A stretch of 64,000 nucleotides of DNA from Bisporella sp. PMI_857 (lineage: Eukaryota > Ascomycota > Leotiomycetes > Helotiales > Helotiaceae), in assembly GCA_021307315.1 (NCBI GenBank), contig JAJSPD010000006.1, positions 1,114,523-1,178,522 of the forward strand, read 5' to 3'. Every line of letters starts with the position of its first letter. Positions within the stretch are counted from its first letter, which is position 1. The position numbers were made by a program, and so were the translations under genes. Below, piece after piece: positions 1-11,075 of the stretch. Under the pieces are notes generated by a model. The model made no database searches and had not been told where the DNA came from. It was given only the letters and a program-made list of their open reading frames with translations.

Positions 1-619
1 CGAAGTCGCCCTTGTGTTAAACTATCTAGACTACTAAAGGATTCCATGTCAGCCACCAGTGGACCGGTAATGGATGGTTATTGCTAGTATGACGGCCCCG
101 AACCTTATTACTTGCATTGTATTCTTGTCGTAACTATGTAATCTGGATCTGAAAATGCGGGGCGTAACATCATCCCTCGTCTCTTACTTCCAGTCCTTGA
201 AGCCTTCAAAGCACTTTTCTCAGCCCAACATAGCCCTCTCGTGATCCCTCATCTCTTCTCTCCATATGCCCGTATGGCGCCTAGTGATTTAATGTTATTG
301 TGAGGCGGCCAACTCCCGGCTGTGATTGCCAGCCGTGATTATCTCTGAATGTAAGGTTTGATGATAAAGCCAACAGCATCTCTCGACTGATCATCGCTTT
401 CCAGTCTATTCCCAACCAACTCTGCAAAACCTACAAGTGTTCAAATCACTCATTACCCCTTGACGAGCTCTACGTCTCCAATTGTCAAGTTCGTCTACTG
501 CTTTTCCTTGCCTTTAGGCAAACTTATCTCATTTCTATCGGCCAGGTTAGACAATAATTTCCCGTTCCAAAGCTCAATCAGTTCTCTAGCACCGTGTCAG
601 ACACAATTCAGCACAAAAT
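1..619. other. gene-free left edge
   Basis: No supported gene is visible here. The reading frame that opens around 460 has no recognisable content and overlaps the start of the permease relic in a different frame. Confidence 0.4.
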
Positions 620-1092
620 ATGGAGTGACGGCGATGCTCCTCAAAAAAACCGCGATGAGGCAGAAAATTAAGTGGTGCAAGACTTGGGTTACGAACCTGT
701 CTACCTTCATGCCTTTAGCAGTATGACAAGAATGGCATTGACAATTGCATTGGCGTTGTAAGTGCTCTATGCAGTACTATCTACCTTCCATCATATTGAC
801 TGGTCCTTAGGCCTATGTCGGCGTTCTTAATTATCGCCTTTTATCAGGTTTTCAACGCAGGTTATTGGGGGTTTGTCTTGGTAAGTAACAACTATGTAGA
901 AATGATTCACAATCCCGATGACCTTGCCAGGGTTGGTTCATCCCGTGTATCCTTTTCTTTCCGGTAGCTCTATCGGTAGCTGAGCCGTCTTCGTCCATGC
1001 CTATCAACGGAGTTTACTACTGGTGGACCGCGACATGGTCATCGCAGTCTGACCTAGACCAACTCCAGACTCAGCGGGAACGTGGGGTATGA
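620..1092 (+). pseudogene. amino-acid permease (APC family), N-terminal relic
   Basis: Three coding blocks join into the first part of an APC-superfamily permease of the fungal GABA/amino-acid/choline type. Block one (about 620-758) carries DEAEN and LGYEP, the cytosolic lead-in, then a start of TM1 (MALTIALAL). A GTAAGT donor at about 759 and an AG at about 810 join it to PMSAFLIIAFYQVFNAGYWG. A second intron (gtaagt near 881, ag near 930) leads to GWFIPCILFFPVALSVAEPS and then SSMPINGVYYWWTA, which matches the family's 'AE..SAMPT.GGLYYW' segment at the end of TM2. An in-frame TAA lies in block one, right after DEAEN, and the frame ends at TGA 1090-1092. Only TM1-TM2 of about 12 spans remain, so this is a broken remnant. 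Family placement is by motif memory. Confidence 0.6.
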
Positions 1093-1533
1093 ACGTCCTT
1101 TCCAGAGACGGCTACCACTCGCTCGTACAGATGCCACAACGCAAATATGAAGATCAGGAAAACCTTGTAGAATATGGGCTCCACGGCTCGCCTCAAACAC
1201 TAAAGACGAAACTTTGCTAGAAGATTATTACTCTGCATTGAACGATTACCGCCGCTATCCTCCGTATCAATTCCCGAAGAAGTTTTCTGTCTTGGATGAG
1301 AAGGGACGCATCCCCTTGATAGTGTTGAGAGTGCTTGGATGGGAATTATTGGGATGACCAGGGATGAGGGTGTGATCATCGGACCCGTGAAAGAGAAAAT
1401 TGGGCAATTTACGGTAGTAGGATATAATGGTGGTGGAATGACAAAGCGCTGGGGTAGTGGGTTGGTCGTTGCTGATATGGTGTTGTGGGAACTGGGGAAG
1501 GAATATAGTGAAGACAAAGGAAGTCAATCTTAG
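1093..1533 (+). pseudogene. DAO-type FAD-dependent oxidoreductase, C-terminal relic
   Basis: The clear part is 1312-1533, which reads DSVESAWMGIIGMTRDEG, then IGPV, then GQFTVVGYNGGGMTKRW and a VADMVL helix. This is the C-terminal signature of DAO-fold flavoprotein oxidases ('W.GIMG.T.D..P.IGpv', 'aGfnGHGM', 'ga.vAemi'). An in-frame stop at 1297-1299 separates it from preceding sequence. Between 1093 and 1200 another frame reads DGYHSLVQMP, which resembles the substrate-domain strand of the same family. The FAD-binding GxGxxG N-terminus is absent, so this cannot be a working enzyme. It abuts the permease relic; permease plus amine/amino-acid oxidase pairs are common in fungal catabolic clusters (inference). 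Confidence 0.6.
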
Positions 1534-3526
1534 GCGCCGCCGGACTGGTACCCCAGTGCTTGGATCAGAAATCAGGACATGCTTTGAATTACTGAATACA
1601 ATTCTTGTACTTCCGAAAATTTGGTCTTGAAGTGATTTTGTCCTTGATTTATTTAGTTTACACGATTCTACCGGGTTGCTTGGGTTTCCCTTCCCCTTCC
1701 TCCCTCCTTATGCTTACGATGGGAGATATTCGCAACCCTTGGTTGTTATACCCCATTGCTTGCCAGCATTTTGCAGACCACGCTTCGAGGACCGGGTTGT
1801 CCGTCTGAAAGACAACATGAAGGTATTTAGAATGAGCACACGTAGTTTTGTTGCCTCGATCAATATCTAGAAAAAAAACAGACCCATTGACGTGTTGTGT
1901 TTGTAAACCTAAAAATATATCTCTAATAATAGATGAGCCCCATTTTGTGCCCTTTACTCGCCAGTTAGTCCACCGTCAGTATGAACCTACGCCATGAGCC
2001 TTTTTCCACCACCTGACGAAATTTAAGAAATGTGCCGCCATAGAGTTTCGACTTCCTACCATCCCATTGGTTGGATGGAATAGATTTATTATAAACCCTT
2101 GAGGCCTGGCTATCGGACATCCACGTCATTAGCTCCAGTCTTCACTGTAGAGGTTCTCCACTCAGAGGCATATTCCATGGTAGAGTTGCATGAGCCACAT
2201 TTTTCAGAAACGTACGCATAAAGTAGATTATTCTCCAGTTATTTAATAGCTGAGCATAATAGTAGCAGAACCCGTGATAAGTACGAGAATACCATTGGTA
2301 TGGAGCACAACGCTCCTACCTAAAGAATATTAGGTGCTTATGTAGAACCCGTGTCAAAGCCTGTTGGCAAGACTGAGGTGTTTCTCACCAAGCAAGATGG
2401 ATAAGGTGGCAGAGGGGCGGGTAAAGCATAGTATTCTATTGTAACAAAATTAACAATTCTTCAGCAAGCTTAAGGTTACATCGACGCGAAAGAGAGACTC
2501 GACTGGATCGACTGGCCTGGAAGTACGATCATCGATTCCAACTATGCTCTTCTAGTACGGGGAAAGGACTCTAAAGATAGCAAGTTTAAAATTGTCATCC
2601 TGATCCTCGAACTTATTACCTCTATCCGACCATCTTTCCGGAGAATAGGCTGAGCCGAAGGACTCTATCAGGTAGAAAATTTTTGGATGGCCTTTTGAGC
2701 CTGTCAGTTTCAACAATTCGGATTATCTGATTACTAATGGCATATGCATAATTTTACCATATCTCTAGGAACCCATTTCTAGATACTAAAAGCTTGCCTC
2801 GAAGTCAAGTTCAACACAGTATTCAGCCTCTCTTTGGGCCTTTGTGAGAGCACAAGAACGCCACGAGGCGTTGCATTACGAATCGAACAACACACATAAA
2901 GGCAGCTGAATCAAAACTTGCCGAGAATGGGTTCTGTGCAAGGAGGAGGGCTGTTACTCTAGATACCTGCTTCTATTCAATAGGAGATGAGAAGACCCAA
3001 GACTTACCGGTGTCTCGAACCTGCCGGACCTTGGTGGACTCGACGAGCGCATACCTCACGGCATTATAGCCGTAATAAGCTGCTTTAGATACGGCAAATG
3101 TGCTGCGATTTCAAACCTGCTAGCCACCATCAGAATGTTCTTACGGTCGTCCAATACGAATACTCTTCCTGTGAGGGGAATATCACCCTCAAGTGTATTC
3201 TTCCTCTAATTGTGAGCTTTTTGAAGAGTTCAGAGGTCATGTTCTAAATTGGAGCCTGAGGTAATTAGTTGCTACGAGCTTGTTACAAGTGAATATGGGT
3301 GATATTAGGAAAATATTTGCCTTAATGTGGCATTGCCAGAAGCTATGAAGGCAAATGCCGAAGTGATGCATGGCAATGTTTTACCAGCTCACCTCCCACC
3401 TACCAATCAATACAAGTGGCTTCTATCACCCATTGAATAAGTCTCAGCCCTCTTTCCTTTTCTGTCCTCAACCTCATTGTCTCAGATTTGAAATTTGCAA
3501 GCGCTCAGCGTTGCGCAGTATACATA
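1534..3526. other. intergenic, no gene seen
   Basis: About 2 kb without a convincing coding stretch. Short frames at 1605-1870 overlap one another in different frames and carry no motif. The rest is A+T-leaning with many stops. The last 150 bases would be the promoter of the next gene. Confidence 0.4.
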
Positions 3527-5240
3527 ATGTCTCCAGCTCAACAACTATCAGGACTCATAGAGTCAGTTAAACAATACCCTTCACTGACCCGGATCGGATC
3601 GCTGTTTCATTCAACCGACATTACAGTTGCTATGAGTAAGCGTAGCGCCACATTTTCATCGATCACCGTGGAGAATGGCCTCCACCAGGCTGTAGCCTTG
3701 TCTGCAATGACCCTCCTAGTCACGGCTCATCGAGCCATAATGAAACGGGGTTTACACTACAACGACGAGGCCTTTCCACTGACGTGGTAATTTCACTCGC
3801 AGTAGGATTGATCACAACGGTCTGGACGATGCTTGTTATTTTGAGCGGAATTTTTATGGGACAACGCCCATGCAGACATGGCGCCGAGGTCTGTCTTGCA
3901 CGTTTAGCCTATGCGCCATGGATGATGCAGTTTTTTTCTCTATTCTGGGCTCTGGCCTTTGTTCACGAGATATTTTCGATCAGATCGAGAGACGGTACTG
4001 CCAAGCCACCACCTGGCAAGGACGAAGAGTCAAGAGCAACAAGGGTGATCCAACCAACAATAAGCAGACTCCTCTGCAGTGAATGGCTTCGGATATGGCG
4101 GATGAAATGCTCCCGCGGTCCGCTAGACTGGTCAGGCTCAGTCGATTGGAAGTTCAGATGGATCTTGTACGGCACGATGACCCTTGTCGTCGGTGTTACT
4201 ACATATGGGGCTGTCCGAACAAATCTGTACACTGTTGGCATGCTAAATCTGGTTGGCTTAATGTTATTTATCCTTGGGGCAGGAGGAGCGAATAAATATG
4301 CCATAGCGCCGCATATGTACACCGCGGATATGTTGCGGGTTGTGCTTGAGACGAGGCATAAAGAAGGTACAGTATATATTCTTCCCAGTCGCCAGCATGG
4401 TTTTGATGCAGTATGGAGCCCAAAGATCGACTATGAGCATAGGGAAGTTGATGAAGGTTCGATTTTGTCCGCAAAGCCTCACGAGGTGAACCCTAGAAAG
4501 CAGGGACAGATTAAGAACCTGGATCTTCGATTGGCGGCGTTCAATTCGGCTGTGGAAATTACAGCACCTGAAGTGAATTGCTTAGCTACATGGCTATACA
4601 CGCCTGCATCTGCCCCAGGAGAAATGCGGAGCATTGCATGCCTCCGAGCTCCGGTATTCATCTTATTGCGACAAACGTTATGATTTCATTATGGCATGCA
4701 GAGTACCTTGTCTTCATGAACCGTCACCTTCTGGAACCTGCCCTAGCTCAAATGGTTGGATCTTTGAGGGCATCCAAGAGCACAGGCATGAATATTGGAG
4801 CCATATGGAGGCAAGTTGGAAAGAAACCGGGTCTAGAAGGCTACGAAGAAGCTGTACGGTATGTTTACAGTCTTTTCAATGAACCGATAGACTCGAGTGC
4901 TATCAAGCCTACCTCGGCACCGCCGAAGACGAGCGAGATCTTGCCAATATGTCCAGATACAATTGAAGGATATGTGGCAGCATTATGGGACCATTGCATC
5001 AAGAGTGAGGAATCGACGTTAGCGGCACTGTATGCCTTTTGCATGTTCTGGGAATCTGATATCGGTAATGATATTGCCAATGGATGGCACGGGTTTCCTC
5101 TGAGGTCTAGAGACAGAGAAGGAGACATTGTGAGCTGGCATGTCATTTGGAGGCAGGGTTGGTACAGTGTTGTGATTGCACAGTTGACAAGTATGAGTCC
5201 TATTATCTTGAGTGCATTTGTTGCTGGCGTTCTTCAGTAG
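3527..5240 (+). CDS. uncharacterised multi-span membrane protein, frameshifted
   Basis: I do not recognise the family. Three reading frames form one protein. Frame one starts at ATG 3527 (MSPAQQ) and runs to about 3785. Frame two continues with VISLAVGLITTVWTMLVIL to about 4650. Frame three runs to the TAG at 5240, ending SPIILSAFVAGVLQ. No intron of usable length fits either switch (the only GT..AG at the first is 16 nt), so each looks like a short indel. Hydrophobic segments occur near 3790-3860, 3910-3965, 4170-4215, 4240-4290 and at the C-terminus, giving perhaps five or six spans. The middle is soluble and carries charged loops. About 570 residues if joined. It could be a decaying gene or an intact gene with base-call errors; the conserved-looking content across switches favours the second. 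Confidence 0.5.
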
Positions 5241-5659
5241 GTGATATTTCAACTAACAGTAGATTGATTGTTAATATGTTCGTACTCGGTTGCAGCCCCC
5301 CACCGCAGTTGAGTAAGCGAATATCTATTTCGAAAATGCCTAATAAACAATATGCCACTAAAGTCGTTTCTCTCTCGGTGGCTAGGACACTCTTTGTGCA
5401 ATTGAAAGTGCTGGGAGCCGTCGAATGTCTTGAATGCTGCAGGATCAAACGTCGGTAATGTTGGCCAGTAGCACCCTAAACTAGCATGCGGTTTTCGACT
5501 ATCCATTGTGCCTGTTTAGTGTAATAGCCCTCTGTTTAGCTCCCATTCCCATAAACCACTGAAGCAGTTTCCCTGCAATAATCGCCATGAGAAGAGATGA
5601 TTTTGAGAAGAAGAGGCTTAAAGCTACCAGCATAACGATACGTACACCATATCGACAAC
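5241..5659. other. convergent 3' intergenic spacer
   Basis: Lies between the 3' ends of the membrane gene (plus) and the ankyrin gene (minus). Overlapping short frames on both strands show no motif. Nothing else is seen. Confidence 0.4.
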
Positions 5660-8163
5660 CTATGCAATCGAGTACGCTGCTGGGGTCCTGCAAGTGGCGT
5701 CAAGCCATCGGGAAATGCTAGAAAGCTTTGTAAAAAGCCTGAATGTCAAGGCTTGCATCTTTTCAGAGAGTTGAAGCGCAAGCTCTTCACCGGTCAACTG
5801 GGCTGTTCGGGAGGGTAGAGCCTCGACTGCCTCCCTTTCATATAAGACATAGTTATGCTCACCTCCTTCAGTAGCGCTAAACCGGCAATAGCGAGGGGTG
5901 TTACACCAATGGCTGTTACGGTCGTTATACTTTTCGTAACAATCCCGACACAAATCTGACTCCCGGCAACTATAGCAATAGTATTCCGCAGTTTTGTAGA
6001 AAGTTGCCGAAAGGTTGGGATACCAACAATCCTCACAGATTCCAGGGGTGTTCAAATCGCAAAAGATCAAAAGATCAAAAGCACCCCACCCAAACCAGTG
6101 TAGTATGTCACTGAGGACAAGCTTAACGGAGAGTCCCTCGCGTTCTGTACAAATGTGATGCACCTCAAACCATACTGGGCCATTAACATCGAATACCTCG
6201 GATCTTTGATTTATGCACCGTTCTCGATAAGGGACAGTATAAAGACTGGCTTCTTTTCTCCCATAGTCGTAAAGATTATAGCCCTCTTCTTCTAGAACAC
6301 TTAGCCCATGCGTTAACGTTCTCTTGAGGATTATTATATGAATCCCAGTCACCCTGGACTGCCGCCCGTAATAAGGTGGAGGGGGGCGACGCATTGGTCC
6401 AGAATAGGTGGAGATTGACGCCAGCACGCAATAACATCTTTATTTTTGTCCGGTTATGCAGTACCCATTTTTTACATCTTGGAAGATACTGGAATGGTTG
6501 ATATAGATGGCATACTCATCCTGATGGAGTAGCCATCGCATAATTTCGATAGAGGTGTCGTCGTTGCAAATGCAAAGGTCAAGAGCCGTTTCAGCTGTTT
6601 CAAGCCATTTCGTATGGTAAAGAAGGCGTAATAACTTGTATTGTTGTAGGATCAGATCCGCCATTAATTAACCTCTTGACAGTTTCAAAGTAGTCATTGA
6701 TAGGGCAAATTTCATCATCCTCCTTGGGGTACCATGACTTACTCCTCCATTCTACTCCAGTACCGATATGATTTATAAAGTACCAGGTTTTTCTTTCATA
6801 GTGAATGCGACTAGCAAGCTCCTTCAAGCAGTAATATAGTGGGGTCCTGCAATGGAAAATCTTAGTTAGTTGTTAATTCAGTGCTTTATGTTAAATGGAG
6901 TGGAACTATGGGAACTTGATCTGAAGGTCCGAGAAAAGCGTTGCCAAACCTTCCTCCACTACAGAGGGCATTTGGATCTAAGCCAAGCCCTAAAAGAATT
7001 TGACATATTTTAAAGCGTCCATTGCAAGCGGCGTACTACATTGCTTACTTCAGATTTTTTCCGAATAAAGATAATTGGAAGCTTACATGTAGAAGGGTCC
7101 CGCCATACAATGTTGTGTTATGGCTATACGCCGTTCTGTTGTGAAATTCCGATAACATAGCATAATCATCCCCGTTAATGACATGTTCTAAAATAATAGC
7201 ATCTCCTCGAATGACGTTGTGAAGGTTAAATCTTAGATCTAAAGGATTTCCCCAAGAGTTTGTTAGGCCAATAGAAAATCCATGCACAAATCCTGGCATC
7301 AGAACTCTGATTATTTTTTGGTAATTTTCTCCTATAACAAGGTTGTTCAAGTTTTTCTGAAGAGCATCTGGTAAAGGATTTGACCATGTAAGTGTCGAAT
7401 AGGTAACACTTAATTCTGGCAAAGTCCCAGCTATTTTCAGAAAGCAAAGTATGTTGTATGTGTCAGATTTTGATAGGTTGTTACAGCATATACGATATAG
7501 GCTCCAAACAAGAGATCGTGGAGCTATTACATTCGAGGAGTGTTTTAAGTGCGGTCGTTTCCGCTCATTGTTACCAGAACATATTCTGCTCCCTGGAGCT
7601 TTTGCGATCTGTGTTTGGTCGGATTGGTGCGAAGCAACAGGCGGTTGCGTTAGCTGTTTTAATAAATCTACAGCTTGAGATATATCCTGACATTGAATCT
7701 TACTACTTCATGTTATATCTATCTAATATATAGGCTCTAATATGGTAACTTACTGGTAAATCGGCTGGAGTGCTAATAGTACGAGTAATTTGGCCGAGTC
7801 GAGTTCATACTTAAACTCTTCAACCTTCTTCTTCCCCATAACAGTGCACAATCTTCCCCATGTCCTTCGGCTTCCTCCCAAGACCAGATTCTGCTGCCAG
7901 CCTTGCACGGTTTCATTCAAGCGGTCGAAGGAATTTTGGCATAATTTAAGACTTTCTCCTAGGGGGCATATATCCAGTCTCTCGAGCCTGTACTGCTCGA
8001 TAGGCAGCAAAACAGCTCGCAGGGTCCGAAGTTCGTCCTGCAGTTGTTGAACACTAGCGGGAGCAGAGTTTACCGAGCTGATAAAGTCGCAGAGTTGCTG
8101 AATAGAATTGGCGAGTTGGATGATGATGGAGGCAACGCCTACGGTGCCGAATGCGACCTCCAT
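5660..8163 (-). CDS. STAND-type N-terminal domain / ankyrin / ZZ-like cysteine protein
   Basis: Exon one (8163 down to about 7750) encodes MEVAFGTVGVASIIIQLANS followed by an amphipathic bundle. This matches the fungal N-terminal domain of STAND/NLR proteins (Helo-like, PF17111 type). It ends at a CA|GTAAGTT donor. Later exons (about 7440-7088, 7040 to about 6900, 6830-6600, 6664-6440, 6427-5660) carry ankyrin-like units: GGTLLHV at the 7088 donor (CAT|GTAAGC), GRFKICQILLGLGLDPNAL near 6990, and ETVKRLINGGSDP near 6700. The last exon holds CEDCW and then CYSCRESDLCRDCY, a C-x2-C-x5-C-x2-C cluster like a ZZ zinc finger, about 110 residues before the stop. No P-loop NTPase is visible. Exon joins between 6900 and 6430 are uncertain and may hide frameshifts. 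The likely role is incompatibility or immune signalling by family analogy only. Confidence 0.55.
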
Positions 8164-8859
8164 GATATGTAGATGGTTATAAATTGATGAGAGGCTTTTG
8201 AAATTGAGACGTTGGAACTTGGTGAAATTAGTGCTTTGGCGGGTTTGTGAGATTGTTCAAAAACACATCCGGCTGCACAATCCTTGATATGGAACCAGGC
8301 TCTTTGTAAGGCTGATGAGCATCCGGGCGAAAATGAAGCCTTCAGTGGATCAGGCGCATGATATATCTGCACTTCTACCCAACGGGCTTTCTCAAATTCT
8401 GTTTTTGTCTTGTCGTGATTTTATGAAGGTATCAGTTTTCCAAACTAAAGTGTGCAGCACGCTACAGGACTAAGCTGTCATGTGAAGTGGTTGGACGCTC
8501 TAAGTTTGTTGCTAAAGACAACCTGTTGAATTGGTAAATTATCAACGTGTAACCACACCTTTTTCTTACTGTAGTTTTAAATTGATCCGCCGGAATATTC
8601 GCCCTGTGTTCTGAAGTCGCTCTTCATGTCTGAATCCTCCGCGCACCAGGAAAGAACCAAACATATGGTTATGAAATGGTGCAGTCACTCAACTAAAATC
8701 CAAATTAAAAAGCACTTACAAATCTTAATTTTATTTCTTGTTATATCTTGCGTTTTAAGAAAAATAATATAATGTATAAAGCAGAAAATATATTCCTAAC
8801 CAATTCCTATCACTCTAGCCTGAACCTGACCAAAGGTTCTAAATAACAACACCTAGTGT
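8164..8859. other. intergenic, A+T-rich
   Basis: About 700 bases upstream of the ankyrin gene and downstream of the tetraspan gene. The 8690-8790 part is strongly A+T-rich. No gene is supported; the 8372-8139 minus frame overlaps the start of the ankyrin gene in another frame. Confidence 0.4.
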
Positions 8860-9691
8860 TTAAGCGTCGACTAGTCGAACCTCCTCAGCGCTTGGAGCTG
8901 TAGTATCACCTGTTTTGCGCTTGCTATCATTCGGCAGAACGCTTAGGGTGAACTGGACTGTGAAGCCTGTTGGTTTCCAGTTTGGCGACTTGATGTTGAT
9001 GTTGTTCCAAAATTTCGTTCTAGAAACAGCGACAAATCTCAACAACAAGATTGTTAAGAGAAAAAGTCTGCATTGTATGTTAGAAACATCATCATAGCTT
9101 GATTCTCCAATAGTTGGGGGAGAAAATACCCAATGATGAAGCTCACACCTCCAGCAACAGCCATCAAAATCTCGATAACACCCTTCGCATGCCTGCACTC
9201 ATACGTGCCCGGAAGCTCCCGATAGTCTGGGGGTCCGCTCCAACGGCGACAAAAGCTTGAGTCCGGCCATCCTCTGCCAAATATCTTGCCTGAGAAGACC
9301 AGGACAACAATGGACATGGCGAACTGGTTTGCGAGATTGATCCAGATGGGGAAGGCCAGGAATATAGTTGGGGTGGCGAGGATGAAGTTGACAAAGAGCT
9401 GATTTGCTGTTAGCTAGAAATTAGAATATTTTCCAAGATGGAGGGACCTACAACAATAGCCAGGTCTCGGACGGCGTCTCTGGAGTCATAGGTGTATAGG
9501 AATGGGCCAGTACGGAGCATAACGTAAGTGACAATAAGGAGTGCGAATATCAGGATTGAGAATAAGGAGTTTAGGATGGTAATCAATTTGAGCGCAGGCT
9601 TGAAATGGGCGTTTGCCGAGCGTGTCTTTATAGGATGGCTTTCTCCGCCATCATGCTCGCTGTCAGCCAAAAAGGGAGTGTTTTCAGACAT
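8860..9691 (-). CDS. small tetraspan membrane protein, three exons
   Basis: The exons join cleanly: 9691-9452, 9398-9130 and 9067-8860. The donors read GTT|GTAGGT and GG|GTATTTTC, the acceptors ATCAG and TGCAG, and the coding total divides by three (238 residues). The start ATG at 9691 opens MSENTPFLADSEHDGGESHP, a polar cytosolic N-terminus. It is followed by a span (ITILNSLFSILIFALLIVTY), a second (FVNFILATPTIFLAF, continuing to SIVVLVFSG), a third (GVIEILMAVAGGVSFIIG) and a fourth across the last splice (LFLLTILLLRFVAVS). The C-terminal tail of about 50 residues is polar. The third exon is needed: reading through intron two gives a premature stop. I do not recognise a named family. No break is seen in this gene. 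Confidence 0.7.
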
Positions 9692-11075
9692 TTCGACAAT
9701 GGATGACTATGATGTTTTCCTAACATGAAGCTGATATCAAGAATGAACAAAATATGAGAAAGAGAGGGAACAAATGAGTCTATAAACAAAGTGGTGGGGG
9801 AATAAGTGGCTCTTGACGTGAAGCTGTGCCCCACGGTTGGGCAGGCCATGACGCTCAGCCTTGCTGCTAGGCACCAGCTTTTGGGGTCCATTAGTATGCG
9901 TTGGAATATGCATGGCTGTAAAAGATATGCTTAAAAGGCTTCGCCAATTATATCTTGGAAGATATAGCAAGGGTAGCCAGGGGATTTTGAGTCCGCAAAG
10001 GAGATAGGTCAGACATTTGCACGTGACCTGCTGACTTCTCCTTTCATGGTGGGCAGTGCAAAAGGACTGCAACCAGACCATCTTAACGCAAGTTTCAGGT
10101 GTTTCAAGAGCCGGTTTAGGAAAGCTTTGCGGTATAGCAATATGTGCATGGGCTGTGCGGCTGACTCGGCAGAACATTGATCGCGAGGCTGGATACACAG
10201 TACTTGGTATATGACGTCCCACAAGATGGGAGTCCAGGCAAGATGCAATGACTAGTATGGGATGAAATAGAGCGACAGAGTCAAGATGGTGGCATTGTAA
10301 ATGAAAAACGGTTGTTGAAAAAGCATGCTGGATGCTAATAAAAAGAGAGCGGGAGGCGCCATAATTCAGGTATCCAAATGAGAGATATGTTGATAGCATT
10401 CCCCAGACCTAGGCAAGCATATAACAGTAGAACGGACTATTGAGATATCAGGCTTCACCACTTGGTGATATATGCTTACATTAAAAAGAAGAAAGAACTT
10501 GAAGCCATTCCCAGACCTGTTACCTTGTACTGTATGTCAGGTATTGCGCCGGGCTTGGCGCAGCTCGCTTATATCTACTTAGCTGATTGGCCAATTGCTC
10601 CCTGAAAGGCTTGGTGGTGTTTAAATGGTGATAAAAGACACAAGACAGGTAAGGCAGACAGACTCATGCGGGAAAGGGATCTAAGTTGAAGCGAAGGGGC
10701 GACATATTTCAATATAAGAACAACTCTTGATATATATCTCTGCAGCATCAATCTTCCTTACAGGACGCTCTACTGCACGTGCGCCGTTGTTCAGCGATGC
10801 TTGGTCCCAGTCCCATATTTCCGAAGAGCCGCTCGGGCTTAATCCGAGTATTTCCGGTGAGAAGTGGCCTAGCGCCAAAAAAAAATCCAAGCTTCGTCCC
10901 CCAAAAATTGTCGTGAACTTCTTTAACACCAGCCATCTATCTCATCACCATCCATTAATAATAAAATCATCCTTCAACCTCTCACCAAAAGGGTATTGAA
11001 TCCTTTCATCTCCACTCACTCTTGTTTCTGACCTACCTCACTTCTTTCTCTACCTACCCCTATACAACTTATACA
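9692..11075. other. intergenic between tetraspan gene and phosphate carrier
   Basis: About 1.4 kb. A 220-codon open frame on the minus strand (10399-9737) has no motif and overlaps nothing conserved, so I leave it out. The stretch 10,930-11,070 is C+T-rich and sits just before the carrier start, as expected for a strong fungal promoter and 5' leader. Confidence 0.4.

Noticed and set aside
9737..10399. 220-codon minus-strand open frame
   Set aside because: No motif, odd composition, no ATG-linked domain, and it lies in the spacer upstream of the carrier promoter; length alone is weak evidence.
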